Source: Pholiota molesta (lineage: Eukaryota > Basidiomycota > Agaricomycetes > Agaricales > Strophariaceae). From it: DNA of 64,000 bases. The notes beneath the pieces are model-generated. The model saw nothing but the letters and a program-made list of their open reading frames with translations. It made no database searches and was not told the origin of the DNA. Shown here one piece after another: positions 47,728 through 59,900 of the stretch. Positions within the stretch are counted from its first letter, which is position 1. Each line of letters opens with the position of its first letter. The position numbers and the translations under genes were made by a program. The DNA lies in contig JACGCK010000007.1 of NCBI GenBank assembly GCA_014925825.1, forward strand, positions 558,001 through 622,000. Direction: 5' to 3'.

Positions 47728-50266
47728 TCACTCGGCTGCCGGGATGAGTTCTGCTGGATCTCCTATTGTGGTCTCCGTTACAGGAAGCTTGGCGATTCCA
47801 TTAAGAATCGGTTTTGTGCCATTGTCAATTATTGGCCCAGTGGTATCAGCTCCTAGCAATGATTGACTCGGCGACACACTTCCAGCCGAAACGCCTAGAG
47901 ATTCGGAAAGCGGCGTCACAGGAGCCTCAGCACTCCCCGCGCCATTCGCCGTCAGTCCGCCCGCACCGCCCGCCCGCGGCATGCCCCCCATGTTGCCCAG
48001 CCGCAGCAGGGAGCCCTGCAGCTGCTTCGCCTCCCGCAGCTCCTTCTTTTCCTTGGCCTTCGCGCGCCGCTCCTCCTCGCGGAGCTGCTTCTCCTCGCGC
48101 TCGCGCTGCTCCGTCTCCACCCAACCGCGATGCCCGCGACGGCTTCTCGGCTGCTGTTTGCACGAGAGGAGGAAGCCTTGCAGTTCCGCGGTGGAGAACT
48201 CGTGTTCGGGAACGTGGGTCGCGAACTGCTGCGAGAGAGCTGCGAGGGCCTTTTCTTTCTCGGCTGGGGTGAGTTTGGTGGGGGTGGGACGTCGCCGTTG
48301 ATGGGAACCTTTTCAGATGCGAGAGGATCGTGGGCAGTGTCAGGTATCTTTTCCGAGAGTAAGGTGGTATAGGATTCGGGATAGAACCGGAGGAAGAGAG
48401 CGGCGGCTTGAGCTTGCGTGGCGAGCTGGTATTGGACCTTTCTGTCAATCCGACCAGGACGAAGCAGCGCGGAATCCAAACGGTCGATGTAATTTGTCTG
48501 CATCAGCATTGCAAGGTGAGATGATATCCAATGTTACGAAAGGGCGAAAATAATACGCACAGTAGCGAAGAATATCTTTCCCTCTTCGCTTCCGACTCCA
48601 TCTAGAACGTTCAATAGACCAGAAAGTGTGATCGGAGCGACTTGTCGTCCTATTCCCGTCCACCCATGGCCATGGGGCCGAATTTTGAGACGTCCGGGAA
48701 CGGGCTTTCGTCTACATCCTCTCCATCTTCTCTTGATGGGAAAGCGCAATCGATATCCTCAATGAGGAATATAGCGTTCTTGGGAATGGCGGAAACTGCG
48801 CGTTGGAGGAAATTGTCGTCGATGCTATGATGAATTAAGTAAGTTAATTGCACCTTGTATAATATACGAAACTCACAATCCCGAAGCGAGTGAGAGCGAG
48901 TAGATCTCGAGACCAAGTTCGCCTGCACGGCATAAATCGTGGAACCTATGAGATAGTGTATATACGTCAATGAACTGACGAGTTCAGGAAGCGGAAACGT
49001 GGAGGTTCGACGTACTCTTTCCGGTCCCAGGAGGGCCATGTAGGAGGTATCCTCTTCGGTGGGGTATACCAGCTTTGATGTACCAATCCTCGGAATGCAA
49101 AAACTCACGAGCGTCTTGCACAAGCGAGTGGATGACGCCTTCTTGTAGAATAATCGAACTCAATGGACGGCGCTGCTTGCGCTTGGAGTTGCCCCATACA
49201 CCTTGCGAACCGAACGACATTGAAGGCTGTGTGTAAAGAGGTTTATCAGTTCAAATTCCAGTATTGGAAGGTGGGTAGGATGGAGAAGAACGAGACGAAC
49301 ACGACGGACTTGGTCTATGGAGTGCACGATAACATGTGGGGTGCTCTTTTTGAGATAACGCGATTTCGCATCGTCAACTAGGGCAGAGAGAGCACTCATA
49401 TCGCGCGTATAGAGACTGTAGAAAAGATTGTGAGCATGACATCCACATAGATCAAAGCAACGAGGTGTGTAGAAACAGCCTGGCCAACTTACGTTATGTA
49501 CAACGAGGATGATGGTTGGTTTCCCAACGCTGGATTAAACCTTGTGCCCAAGGTTCGTCGTATTTCCGCCCAATATCCCTTCCATTTGAATAACTGCGCT
49601 TCTTCGTACGTTGGCACGTATTCAGCGTTTGCATCTTTGGATGTGTCTGTTGCATCAGGATTCGAGACATCGACGGTCCATTTCCGTGTCGAGTTTGTTG
49701 CGTTAACGCGGAATTGGCGTGCGCGTGTCCATACTTTCTCCTCCGTCTATTGTTTGTATAGTTTGTTCTCAGTACTTCGGTTTGGACTATAGAAGGCAAT
49801 ATTGACGTACCAAAAGTAAGATGAGCCACTCATAAGCAGGATCTCCTTCCTGAAATTGAGCGGTTATCGAGTACTCTGAAGATAAAAGAATGTGAGTACA
49901 ATCAATAGTTCATCGATAAAATCGACGAAGCGAACACGCGCGATTGAAAATACACATGATCGAGCAGAGACAGTCGAAGTCGAGAAATGAATGAAATGAG
50001 TACTCACGGAAAAGTTTAAACCTCTCTATAACCCATTGGAAGAGCCTTCTTCCCGTCTCGATAATGGTTCCTAGGATGAACAAGCGTAGACTGCTCATCA
50101 CTGCATTATTCACTCCCCCGCCACCGTTTACATTTCCACCTCCTATCAAACCCTCGAAAAGCGAGGCGAAAACAGAGAATCCCACAATTCTCTTGAACGC
50201 GTTGGCATCGGATGAGGTGGCACCGGTTGGCCAGCTACTGGTATCTGCTGGGTCGTAGTATGCCAT
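47728..50266 (-). CDS. BCS1-like AAA ATPase
   Basis: N-terminus MAYYDPADTSSW, then a hydrophobic stretch (VMSSLRLFILGTIIETG) and a BCS1-N-type region (FKWKGYWAEIRRTLG, LYTRDMSALSALVDDAKSRY). The AAA module has Walker A GYLLHGPPGTGKS, Walker B IFLIEDIDCAF, then SGLLNVLDGVGSEEGKIFFAT and TNYIDRLDSALLRPGRID (second region of homology). Yeast Bcs1 is a mitochondrial inner-membrane translocase for the Rieske protein. Many mushroom paralogs share this architecture with unknown roles, so I do not call it BCS1 itself. The C-terminal tail is Lys/Glu-rich and likely coiled (REREEKQLREEERRAKAKEK). One C is missing in the run at 48286-48288 (TKLTPAEKEKALAALSQQ is in the shifted frame) and one base near 48926 after STIYAV. 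Confidence 0.82.
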
Positions 50267-51693
50267 TATCGACTACGTTGAGAAATCTGTGACTATATCC
50301 TTCAAAGATGTTTGATTATCGGATCTAGACTGGATGTGTGGCAAGTAGTCGTTACAGTCGTGGCCGTCGCGTGTTGAGGCGATGAGAATGTCAAGAGAAA
50401 AACGGCGTTGGAAGTAAAGAAACAAGGGGTTCTGCACGTTCAGGATGCTTATCTAGTCGATGACCCTTCCATAATATCGAAGCTTGCAAGAGTCACTTTC
50501 GGTACGAATACAGGAAAGCGGAGACGTAGCCATGACTCAATTCAAAAAGTATAAGGATCAGGGAAAGCGACAGTGGGAAACTGCGGCGGCATCTTAATTT
50601 AGACTCCGATCGTACCCCTGAGTCGTGGGCGCTTAGTGTTCTATCAACCAGAAAAGACTTATCATAGACGTTTCTATGTTTGTGAAGTAACTTAACTCGA
50701 TGAAATAATTGGTTAGAGAAACTAACCCATTTTGTTTCCAATGTTCAAGCTGAAGCTCAAGACCAAGGCTTTACCGTTCCGCAGGTCGTGGCCGAATGAC
50801 GAACAGCGCCGTAGCACACCTTTTTACCTAAAAATATTCCGGAGCGCGATAAGTGACACATATTACTAAATTATTACTGAGCGATGTCGATGAGCTGCCG
50901 TCTACGCAAGCAAATTGTGTATTAGAGCTCGCTTATCTGAACAGATACACACTGGAGCACACCACCCATTTTATCCAACAAACTATCAGCCATATATAGG
51001 AAGCACAAACTAATCCGAAAGGCCCTGAGTGTTGGAATCAAATTTGGACACTGTCCATTACCGTGTTGTACCGCATCCATCTGATCGCCGACCATCGATT
51101 ACAGCGTTGCCCAGAATCGCTATTTATGATACCCAATGCGTTTGCATGCATGCCTCCAACTCACATTGAAGCTTCGAGATAAGTATGCCGCAAAAGAATG
51201 CAAGTACCATTATGATTTTGTTTGTTTGACGCGGAAGTTTTCCCTGATCTAGTAATTCATTTTATGAAATGAGCTCATATCATATGCTCTGCCATGCTTT
51301 CGCTCTATAATCGGAAGTATCAACATGAGGACTTCCAATCTTCGGATGCTGACGTTTTTCCGGAGCTCAGTAAAAGTCACATGGGAATGCGCAAAGTATA
51401 CAGAGACTATTATGTAGAACGACTTTGTAAATGGCAATATCAGGCAAATATAAACATCTTGCTTATTCCAACGCGCCAGCTATTGGCGGCTGCATCAGTA
51501 TCTGAGAATGGACTTCCAGGATTTCCGTATATTCTTTACACATGTGCGTCGGTAGGAGAGCGGCATCTCGGGGACTGAGTTACCGTGCCTTGAGGCGTGG
51601 TGGAGCCAAGCGCTTGAGCGCCTAATACTTCATCGTCACAGATGTCGAGTACTGTCCGAGGAAACTCGGCCATTGCAAGCTACGTACATGTAT
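50267..51693. other. Gene-poor stretch
   Basis: Upstream of the ATPase gene. The ORF at 51294-51578 has no recognisable motif and starts within AT-rich sequence. No gene is supported. Confidence 0.4.
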
Positions 51694-52664
51694 TTAGTAT
51701 ATAATTGAGTCTTCCAAATCATCCCAGCTTTGCTCATAAAGCCACTCTTCAAGATCAGCCCTCGCATCCAACAAGCTGTCCGACTCGCATAGATCTCGCG
51801 CATCAAATTCAAACTCTCCGAGGTCGCGTTCCTGAAGCTGAACGTCTTCCTAACTTGAAGTCCACGAGGTAGATAGCCAGTGATCTTCTCCGCTTCATCC
51901 ATGCCTGCCATCGCTTTGCCGAGCCTTCCACCGATGTCAGTGTGGATGCGGTTCGAAGCGGCGTTGGCAGCAGAGCTGGCGCGTGCCAAGCCTTTGCTGA
52001 GCACTTTCCCCACACCAGGAATAAATCCGACGACTTTAGATGCCACCTTCGTGACGGTTGCGGCTATCTTGAGGCCGACTTTGGCGATCTTGGCTCCGTA
52101 TGTTTTGAAGAAATGGCCAGCTTTTTGTGCAACTGAGATTGAAAGATATTGTTAAGATCAATGACTTCTGATCTAATATATTGCAAAACATACCAGATTT
52201 GAAACGATTTCCGACGTTCTGAGCAGCTTTGATATTGATGAGTATTCGTCACTCAATGTAAAGGTCTCCAAAAAAAGCCTTACCTCTCTTTATACTATGA
52301 CCGAATTTCTAGCACAAGATAAGTATACTGTCCTGTTCTCTTTCAAGGATAAAAGCGCATACTTTGAAGGCATTTCTGATCTTGGAAAATAGGTTGAATC
52401 GGCGGCGCTCAAGAAAGACCAATTCCGAGCAGCCAATGGATCACCAGCGATGGGAATGGAAGGCAGAACTTGATTGCCGGCGTGTGTCTGCGTGATATCG
52501 AGTGAAGCTTGTGAGCTACGAGAATTTGAGTGCGGAATGCGATGCGAGAGAGAAGTGTGGGGAGGTGCGAGAGGCGCGATATTGCCAGTAGGGACAGGAG
52601 CTGCTGTTATGAATGTAATCAAAAAGGCGAGAACGAGGGCAACGAGTCCAGCTCGGGAGTACAT
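51694..52664 (-). CDS. Secreted lysine-rich helical protein, paralog A (unknown function)
   Basis: Four exons: 52664-52363, 52308-52284, 52226-52194 and 52132-51694. The start MYSRAG is shared with paralog B; a longer start (MNGWTV) is not conserved, so the inner ATG is preferred. The N-terminus is a signal peptide (LVALVLAFLITFITAA|PVP). A Ser/Pro-rich pro-region leads to an ERRR basic site. Next come a Lys-rich amphipathic region (GAKIAKVGLKIAATVTKVAS, VVGFIPGVGKVLSKGL), Ala-rich small-residue helices, IGGRLGKAMAGMD and a tail rich in Asp, Glu and Trp (EEWLYEQSWDDLEDS). Two bases are missing relative to B, near 52425 (GGG to GG) and 51841; with them the length is 266 residues. Processing at ERRR by a Kex2-like protease is plausible but unproven. 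I do not recognise the family. Confidence 0.72.
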
Positions 52665-52710
52665 GACGGTCCAGCCGTTCATTGTGAGGAAACAAGAATG
52701 GTTGAATTTG

Positions 52711-52721
52711 CATTATATATA
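52711..52721 (-). promoter_or_regulatory. TATA box of secreted paralog A
   Basis: TATATATA-type element (about 52714-52721) about 50 nt upstream of the MYSR start codon. Paralog B has one at the matching distance. Confidence 0.55.
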
Positions 52722-52873
52722 CTACGAGAGGCAAACGCTCCCCGCAAGGGAGTTGCGGAGAAATGGTAGTCGCCGACCAGTCGATGTCTGTCTACATAAC
52801 GAGCAAACATTCTTCTTCCGAATCTATACTTAGACCACGTATACAAGTTTCAAAATTGTCGTTCCTCTCTGGA

Positions 52874-52893
52874 AGTGTGTATCAGCATGACAT
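52874..52893 (-). promoter_or_regulatory. Conserved upstream block of paralog A
   Basis: The 20-mer at 52874-52893 (plus strand AGTGTGTATCAGCATGACAT) is identical at 53952-53971. It lies about 210 nt upstream of the A start and 204 nt upstream of the B start. The two upstream regions are duplicated along with the genes, so conservation may reflect recent duplication rather than function. Confidence 0.5.
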
Positions 52894-52975
52894 ACTCGAG
52901 TGCGTAAATTTTGAATCAACACAGCGAGTTTCTTTCCATGTGCATCGTAGGTCATACCAGCTATGTATGCTATAG

Positions 52976-53748
52976 CTAGTACAGGCATTTCGTACTGTTC
53001 GAATCTTCCCCATCATCCCAGCTTCGCTCATAGTAAACCCACTCTTCATTACATGCTTTTGCATCTAACAAGCCCTCGGACTCGTACACATCTCGCGCGT
53101 GCATCAAGCTCAACCTCTTCCAGGTCCCGTTCTGGGAGTTGAGCGTCCGTAGAAAGTTCGCGAGGTATATAGCTAGCTATCTTCTCTGCTTTGTCCATGC
53201 CCGCCATCGCCTTGCCGAGCTTTCCACCGATGTGGGCGTGTATATGGTCTGAAGCACTGTCGGCAGCAGAGCCGGCGCGGTTCATCGCTTGGCTGAGCGT
53301 TGTCCCAACACCAGGGATATATTTGACAAATTTGGACGCCATCTTCGTGACGGTGGAGACCATCTTGAGCCCGACTTTGGCGATCTTTCCAACTTTCTGA
53401 GAATATAACCACATGAGTACATTTAGCCTGGTTAATTTAAAAAGATGTGCGTACTTTGAATGCCTTTTTGATCTTGGAAAAGGGATTTTTGCGGCGGCGC
53501 TCAAGGGAGACAAGTTCCCGAACAGCCAATGAACCACCCGCGATGGGGCTCGAAGGCAGGATTACATTGGCGACATGTTGTTGTGTGAAGTCTAACGATG
53601 CGATCGAGTCAAGGGCATCAGAGTGCGGGGTACCATTCGAGAGCGAGGTGGAGGAAGGTGCGGTATTACTAGTAGGGACAGGCGCCGCCGCTGTGAATGT
53701 AATGAAAAAGGCGAGAACGAGCGCAGCGAGTCCAGCTCGGGAGTACAT
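52976..53748 (-). CDS. Secreted lysine-rich helical protein, paralog B (unknown function)
   Basis: Two exons: 53748-53455 and 53396-52976. The signal peptide (LAALVLAFFITFTAAA|PVP), pro-region, LERRRKNPFSKIKKAFK junction and Lys-rich helix (VGKIAKVGLKMVSTVTKMAS) parallel paralog A. The IPGVG turn, IGGKLGKAMAGMD and a following KAEKIASYIPRE segment do too. The acidic Trp-containing tail (EEWVYYERSWDDGEDS) is found only in a shifted frame after about 53105, where a CGCGCG run differs from A. In the frame as given the protein would end earlier with a basic RGLVRCKSM tail. Gene A has two extra small exons (25 and 33 nt) that B lacks. It is probably secreted; a membrane-active role is conceivable from the cationic amphipathic helix but is only inference. 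Confidence 0.72.
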
Positions 53749-53796
53749 GACGGTCCAGCCGTTATTTGGTGAGGGAATCAGGAATACTCAAAGTCA

Positions 53797-53803
53797 TTAT
53801 ATA
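53797..53803 (-). promoter_or_regulatory. TATA box of secreted paralog B
   Basis: TTATATA/TATATAA element about 50 nt upstream of the MYSR start codon, at the same spacing as in paralog A. Confidence 0.5.
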
Positions 53804-55419
53804 CCACCACTTGAAGCAAATGCTTCCAAGGTGCCGCGGAAGAACCACCGTTGCAAAACATGTCGATGTCTGTCTTCATCATAGAGAATCTGCTTCTCCC
53901 GAAGTCAACTTGAAGCGTGTATACAGTTTCAACTTGTCGTTCCTATCTGGCAGTGTGTATCAGCATGACATGCTCTCGAACAGTCATGAATCAATACAAC
54001 GAGCTTCATCAAGACTCAAAATTTTAGCCCAGAACCATGACCGTGACCAGCTACTCGGGGGATGTGCGAAACAATTTATCTTGCTATTACATGGGGTATA
54101 GCCTGGTCAAAAGTTCGAGATAAGTAGTTGGAAGCGCAGTCTATTTATGTTGGCACACGCGCCGTTACATGTGGTTGCCAGGCGTGGGAGTAAGGCGGGC
54201 GACGTGCATGCGCCACGCAAACTACTTATAAGTACCGATACCGCTTTCGCTCGACGCTGGTAAATAGCGGTCATTTCGGCGTGGTCCTAATTTTATCCCG
54301 AAAGCCCTGCTGCATGAATGAAACAGGAACTAGGCTCATAGTTGAACCCAGACATCATGTACACTTAGAATAGACCATAATTTTTTAAACTCATTGGAAT
54401 TGCCACCTTGACAGGAGTATCCAGGTGTCTTCCCAGCCAAAAGCATAGGTATCACGGCAGTTCATCGATTGAAATAAAACTCGAAGCTTGAAGCCGTGCA
54501 AGGACCGCGACAATGCTCTTCTTCATGTCCTTATGTCAATCTGTGTACACCCGTGCCCCACGCAATTGATATGGTGCACACTGCAGATATGTTGTACCGA
54601 TTGGAACACTGACTTTGAACTCTGCGACGTCGTGAGAGTAAGGACTATATTTAATTTTCTGCGCAGTGTAGCTTGCGTGGCGTACATACTGCCTTCTTCC
54701 CTCACGCTTGCGTGAGCACGTATGACACATCCACTCTGACAAGCAATTTCCTCAAATGAGCGAATCCGACTACTGGAATCCAGGGTATCAACCCAACTCC
54801 TGTTTTACTTGTCCATCGCATATTTTGTTATCGTCTTGGTTGACTGCGTAGATCATGTACGGCACGGAGCTAATTAGCCTTCAAGAAAAATATTCTCTCG
54901 AAAAGGAAAAGGTTTCAATGACTGGGACCAGGGTAAGTAAGGTTGTGACATATGTACCGCTCGGCAGTGTATAAGTAACAGCGATAAAGTGTTTGACATC
55001 TACGGATGGGTCTATTTTATGTGGCGCGTGTGTTTTCCTCCAGTATCATCCAAATCCTGAATCATTCAGCTGGGTTTGGATGGACGCCAGCCACTAGAAT
55101 TAGATGTTGTCAGATGACATATGATAAGAAAGAACTCGAGAAATTACAAGGCTAGTTTAAATTCCTGCTTCAGCACTTACACGAGTACGAGTTTGGAATG
55201 AAATGATTCCGGATAAATCCCATGATTCGTAGAATACAAAAGTAAACGCCGGCAGACGGCGTTCCAACTGACTTTTCCATTTCAAGACTTGAAGTCGCTA
55301 AGAAAAACACACGCTTGGTTGCGCTTGGGTGTGTTCAGCACGCGACAAGCTCTATCGATTATGTATCCACCCATCGATAACCCTATTACCCTTACTGATT
55401 AAATTATGCGCTCTGGTTC
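53804..55419. other. Upstream region of paralog B and gene-poor stretch
   Basis: The first part (to about 54080) repeats the upstream region of paralog A (52800-52980). Beyond that I see AT-rich sequence without a supported gene. Confidence 0.45.
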
Positions 55420-55645
55420 ATGATGGATTTCATGCGCGTGAACACTTTAACGCCGGCTGTGAGTCTAGATTGAGAACATATGGAATCAGTTGACTAAAAA
55501 TCTTACTACCCTTCCAGCACCACAGTTCCATTTGAAACTCTTCGATAAGGCGCGCCGGCGCGAAATTTGGGATGAATTGGGGGCTTGGCGTTTTCCTTGG
55601 GATTCAGAACCTCGGGCGCCTATGCGCCACTCGATCATGGCGTAG
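55420..55645 (+). CDS. Possible small two-exon gene (uncertain)
   Basis: ATG-ATG at 55420 gives MMDFMRVNTLTPA up to a GTGAGT donor at about 55459. A pyrimidine-rich acceptor CTTCCAG at 55511-55517 is followed by a protein-like stretch (PQFHLKLFDKARRREIWDEL, then GAWRFPWDSEP) to TAG at 55643-55645. The two exon phases do not quite join (one base short). A missing base, as elsewhere in this region, would repair it. No family is recognised. Confidence 0.25.
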
Positions 55646-56971
55646 TGTATGAATATGGAGGTATGTCGAGATGGAGGTGCGTAGTTTCACAATATGGCTA
55701 ATCAACGGTGAATTAATTATCGGACCTTTCAATAGAATTTTCATCCATACGAGAAGAGCCTGAAGAGCTGTTGGAGCGCACACAAGCTCAATCAAGATGG
55801 ATGACCCTGAATGGGGACGCGGGCGCGGAGTGCTGATCACTGTCAATGCAGATCATCCTTCAGTATCGCCAGCGTCATTGTTGGGATTTTCAGAAATCGG
55901 ACTTTAGATTTGGAGTCCTTACTGACCCCTCCTGCAGGCCCTGCCAATACATGTGCACGTCCAATACGCGCCACGCCTCCACGCACCGTAATTATTGCGC
56001 ACGCATGCACATCCGCAGTACACCCAGGGAGGCAGCGCAGGCGTATTGGGCAATCCTCACCCGGGGATCGGCCCGCGCCACACAACCATACCGACCATTA
56101 TCCATGATCCATCCAAGCGCTCGGTGTCCGTTTGTTCTCGATCCTGGTAATACGACATGGCGATGATAGGGTTCTGCATCTGCGCTACAGGACAGAGAGA
56201 GTCGTGTATCGGCACGACAGAGCAAACATGCGAGATTATTCGCGCTGTGCGTTGGCCAAGGAGATGGAGACGGAGAGAGAGAGATATCACCCTTTTTTAG
56301 GTTTGGGGTGAGTGCACGCACATTGCAAGCGTGTGTGCATCACTCTGACACTGTGGTGATGTGGATGCCTCGAGGCGAGAGCCGAGCCTGGGTGATCATG
56401 ATCACGGTAGGCCTATTGGTGTCGGTTTGCCGTAATCGATGGATATGGATGAATTGGGGATGCAATTTGGCCGGTCACAGGCTGAGTTTGGTTTGTCTTT
56501 CCTTTCTTTTTCGAAGGAAATGGGTGGAGAGAAGTAAGATGTATCCGAGGCGTTGGAACTCATTTTTAAGTTTGCGTTCATCCGAGCCTTTGTGTTTTAA
56601 TTTTTCTTTCTTGTAAATTCTTCCCCAGATTTCTCCTCTCGTCTCTAATACTCCCGGTGAACCTGGTTGTCAATCAGTAAACTGACCAATGGAATCACCC
56701 ACCAAGCGCACCAAAAGCAGACCAGATGTTTACTTAACTCGATAGAAAAGGAAATTGATGTCAACCGGGGGCAGAGCCACATGGGGATCCATCATTCCGT
56801 CCAGGGTGCTGGAGCCAATTCAGAATGGGACAAATCAAATCAAAAAACCAGCTTGTACTTATAGGGAAACCCAGTGGCGCAGTCGCCCTCAGTTTACCAG
56901 TCCAGCCTTCCCATCCAGGCTCCCAGGTTCAATTCCTTCCTTCCTTCCTCCTCTACCACCACCTCCTCCGC
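55646..56971. other. Intergenic stretch before the zinc-finger gene
   Basis: Contains a GAGAGAGAGAGA microsatellite near 56272-56283. A CT-rich tract (CTTCCTTCCTTCCTCC at about 56935) lies just before the zinc-finger gene's start, as is common in fungal promoters and 5' UTRs. No supported gene. Confidence 0.5.
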
Positions 56972-59900
56972 ATGTCGACCTCGAACGTAGGCGCCGAAGA
57001 TGACGAGGATCCTCCGTCGCCACCAACCGCCTTCCCACCCACATTCCCCAATGGCGCCCCATCCCAACTCACTGATATAGCAATGGCACCTCCGTCACGG
57101 CCGCCGTCGCCCAACGGCTTGACGAACGCGAAAACAACGCTGTCGCCTGCTACATGGGGCCATCAATCGGACACCGCGCTTCCCGCTGCTGTAGCGTCCA
57201 CCGCATCAGCGGTGCCACCCAAATCCATTCCAGCACAGCAGAGAGACGGGCGATAGTGCGGAGGGCACGAACAGAGGCACGAGTATGGGCACGAGCAGTA
57301 GGGACACGAGCAGGGAGCAGGACGATAGCCTCAACGCACCCTCGGTGCATCTGCGTCATCGCCGTCCGCGTTCCGTGTCATCTGCGTGCCGGAAAAATCA
57401 CCATCGACGTCGCGTGAGGATCCTCTTGACCCAAGGGAACAACCACAGGTGGAGCAGCGCGAGCGGGCGCAAAACGAACGTACGAAGCCGGGAGGAGGCG
57501 AGCCGCGGAGGGAAGAGGAGGAGGAAGAGCTGGATAAACGTGAGGAGGAGGAGGACACGCCGCCACCACCCCTGACTCCGGCGCCAAAGCGCGCTGAGCC
57601 TGTACTCAAGCCAATCCCGTCCCCGCCTTGGGCGTCAGATGGGTTCCGCCCAGACGCTCCACCCCCGCCGCGCGCGCGGGCACGGGAAGTAGGTGGCGGT
57701 GATGGAAAATCACGGTTTGGCGTTAGAGAAGCAGAAGGAGATCGACAGGGACCGGGAGCTGGGCGTGGTGCAGGGAGTTCGCGTGGCAGTGGGGTTGGGA
57801 GGAAGGAGTTACAAACAGAGGCGCACACGACTGGGCGAGGGCCGCACGCGCACGCACAGCGCGCACGTGGCTCAATATCAGGCAGAATGCCCACGCCGCC
57901 ACTGGCAGGTTCGTACCTCCGTTCTCCAGCCATGATTCAATGATGTTTAACAGTAACGAAACTCGCAGTCGCCTCAGCAGGAGCAGTATATCACCAGGCG
58001 CCGTACGCTAACCCGTACATAATCCCGTATGGGAGCCTTGATCTGCAACCATACTCAAACGCAAACCCAAATGCGTACCCGGATCCCGCACCGTACACAA
58101 CTGCGACTGGTGATTACTTACCGCGGCGAGCGAACCATACGCGCGAAGGCTCAAGCGATAGCGGGGGTAGGCGGGGTCATGGTCGCGGAGCCAAGGCAAG
58201 TGCGACGCGTGAGGTCCATCCGAGTGTCTCCCACCATCCAGCAGAATATCGTTCTGCGCGCCAGCGCCACCATGCGCAGCGCCACCACTTCAGCAACATG
58301 AGCAGCAGCCGCGCTACGCAGAGGATCAGCGCCCCCAATTTCACTCGCAGCACTATCAGCAGCAGCCATCTCTACAGCGCTCCTATGGCCCGCCCCCAGA
58401 CCCAACACCTCACCTGCAAGCACCTTATTCCAACCACGTAATCAGCAATACCAGCAGCCTCAGCCTCACGCCCGCGTGATCGCCACATCGTACAACCCCG
58501 CCCGTCGTCACCCCGCAAGCGCGCGCGGTCACAGTCGCCCTTCCATCTTGCGCCGCCACCGCCACCGCCATGGTACACGCACGCAGAAACCCAGGCGCAC
58601 GCACACGCCTCTGCACACGCACCCGCGCGTGGCTCAATGTCTGGCGCCGTCGCTCCTCTGGGGGGTAGCAGGGTGCGCGCAGTATTAGAGGCTGTGGCGC
58701 AGCGGGTGGGGATGGAGACAAGAGGGCCGGGTGCGGGATATACCTCCCTAGATCTGTCGCCGTCGCCTCCTGCCGTCCTTGGGCAATATGTGCCTCGTTT
58801 CACGCGACGTGCAGGGAGCGCTGGTCGGAATTTGAGCAGAAGTCGGAGTCGAGGACGGAATATAAGTCTGGCTAGAGGCCGGAACATAAGTAAGAGTCGA
58901 AGTCGAAGCATGTCGAGCTCCAGCATGAGCTCGAGAGGCGGGAACTCGAGAATGCAAGGCGCCAGTGGGAGTAGGCCGCGGCCGGCGTTCGGGCGGCCGA
59001 TCAACGGGCGCGTGCGAGGCAGAGCGGCTCGGAGATGGACGTCGACGAGGAGCCCAATGTGCCCTCATACAGCAGAAAGGGTAAAGGCAAGGAGCGCGAG
59101 CGAGATAGATACCCTGCGCAAATGCGACGCAGGAGCGCATCGTTGTCGCCGATGCGCGAAGATACCGGCACCACCGCCGTTGGCGCACCGCGCCGAGCGC
59201 ACCCTGACGCGTACCAACACCAGCCACGGTGGAGCGACCCAGGTCGCCTCCCACCACCAGCCGCCGGGATACGCCCAGCTTTGGAGCCTGTCATCCGTTC
59301 CCCACCGGCGCCAGCACCTACAAGGACAACATCGCAGGCGCAAGCACAACGGACCACTTCTCCTCCATCTACAACAAGCGCGCATTTTGATTACGACTAC
59401 GCGATTGAGCACTCGCCGCCAGCGGCGGCGTATGCGATGCTGCAGGAGGAGCGCGATGAAAGGAGGGAGTACTCTCGCCATGGACCGCCGCCCCCGGCGC
59501 CCGCGTATAAGCCTTCGTCGCCGCCACCGCTCGAGCGGCGGAATGTTGCGCAGCCCATGCGCATGAACCGCTCACGTTCGCGTTCAATGGAGCGTGGAGG
59601 GTATCCGCCTTACGGACCGCCCTCGGCGCGAAACCCCTACTATGCGCTCTCTGCTTCGGCGCCAATGGGAGTCCAATCGTATGCTTACTTAGCTGCACAA
59701 CCACGGCAGTTCCTTCCACCGCCACCAGAACCGCACCTCCGCCTTCTTTACGAGAACAAACGCATGAAAATCGAAGGCAGTACGAGGGGCAGCTTGCCCC
59801 CACTCAAGCGAGGCCGATGCCTTCTCGAAATGTCAATTCTAGACGTGGCTTTCCTCCTCGTGGCGGCTCCCCAGATCGCCAGTTCCAAATGAATCACCAA

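Noticed and set aside
48372..48553. ORFs antisense to the BCS1-like gene
   Set aside because: They are shadows of the ATPase exons, without independent motifs.
58372..59004. Long minus-strand ORF in the zinc-finger gene
   Set aside because: GC-rich low-complexity sequence produces long open frames on both strands; it shows no domain.
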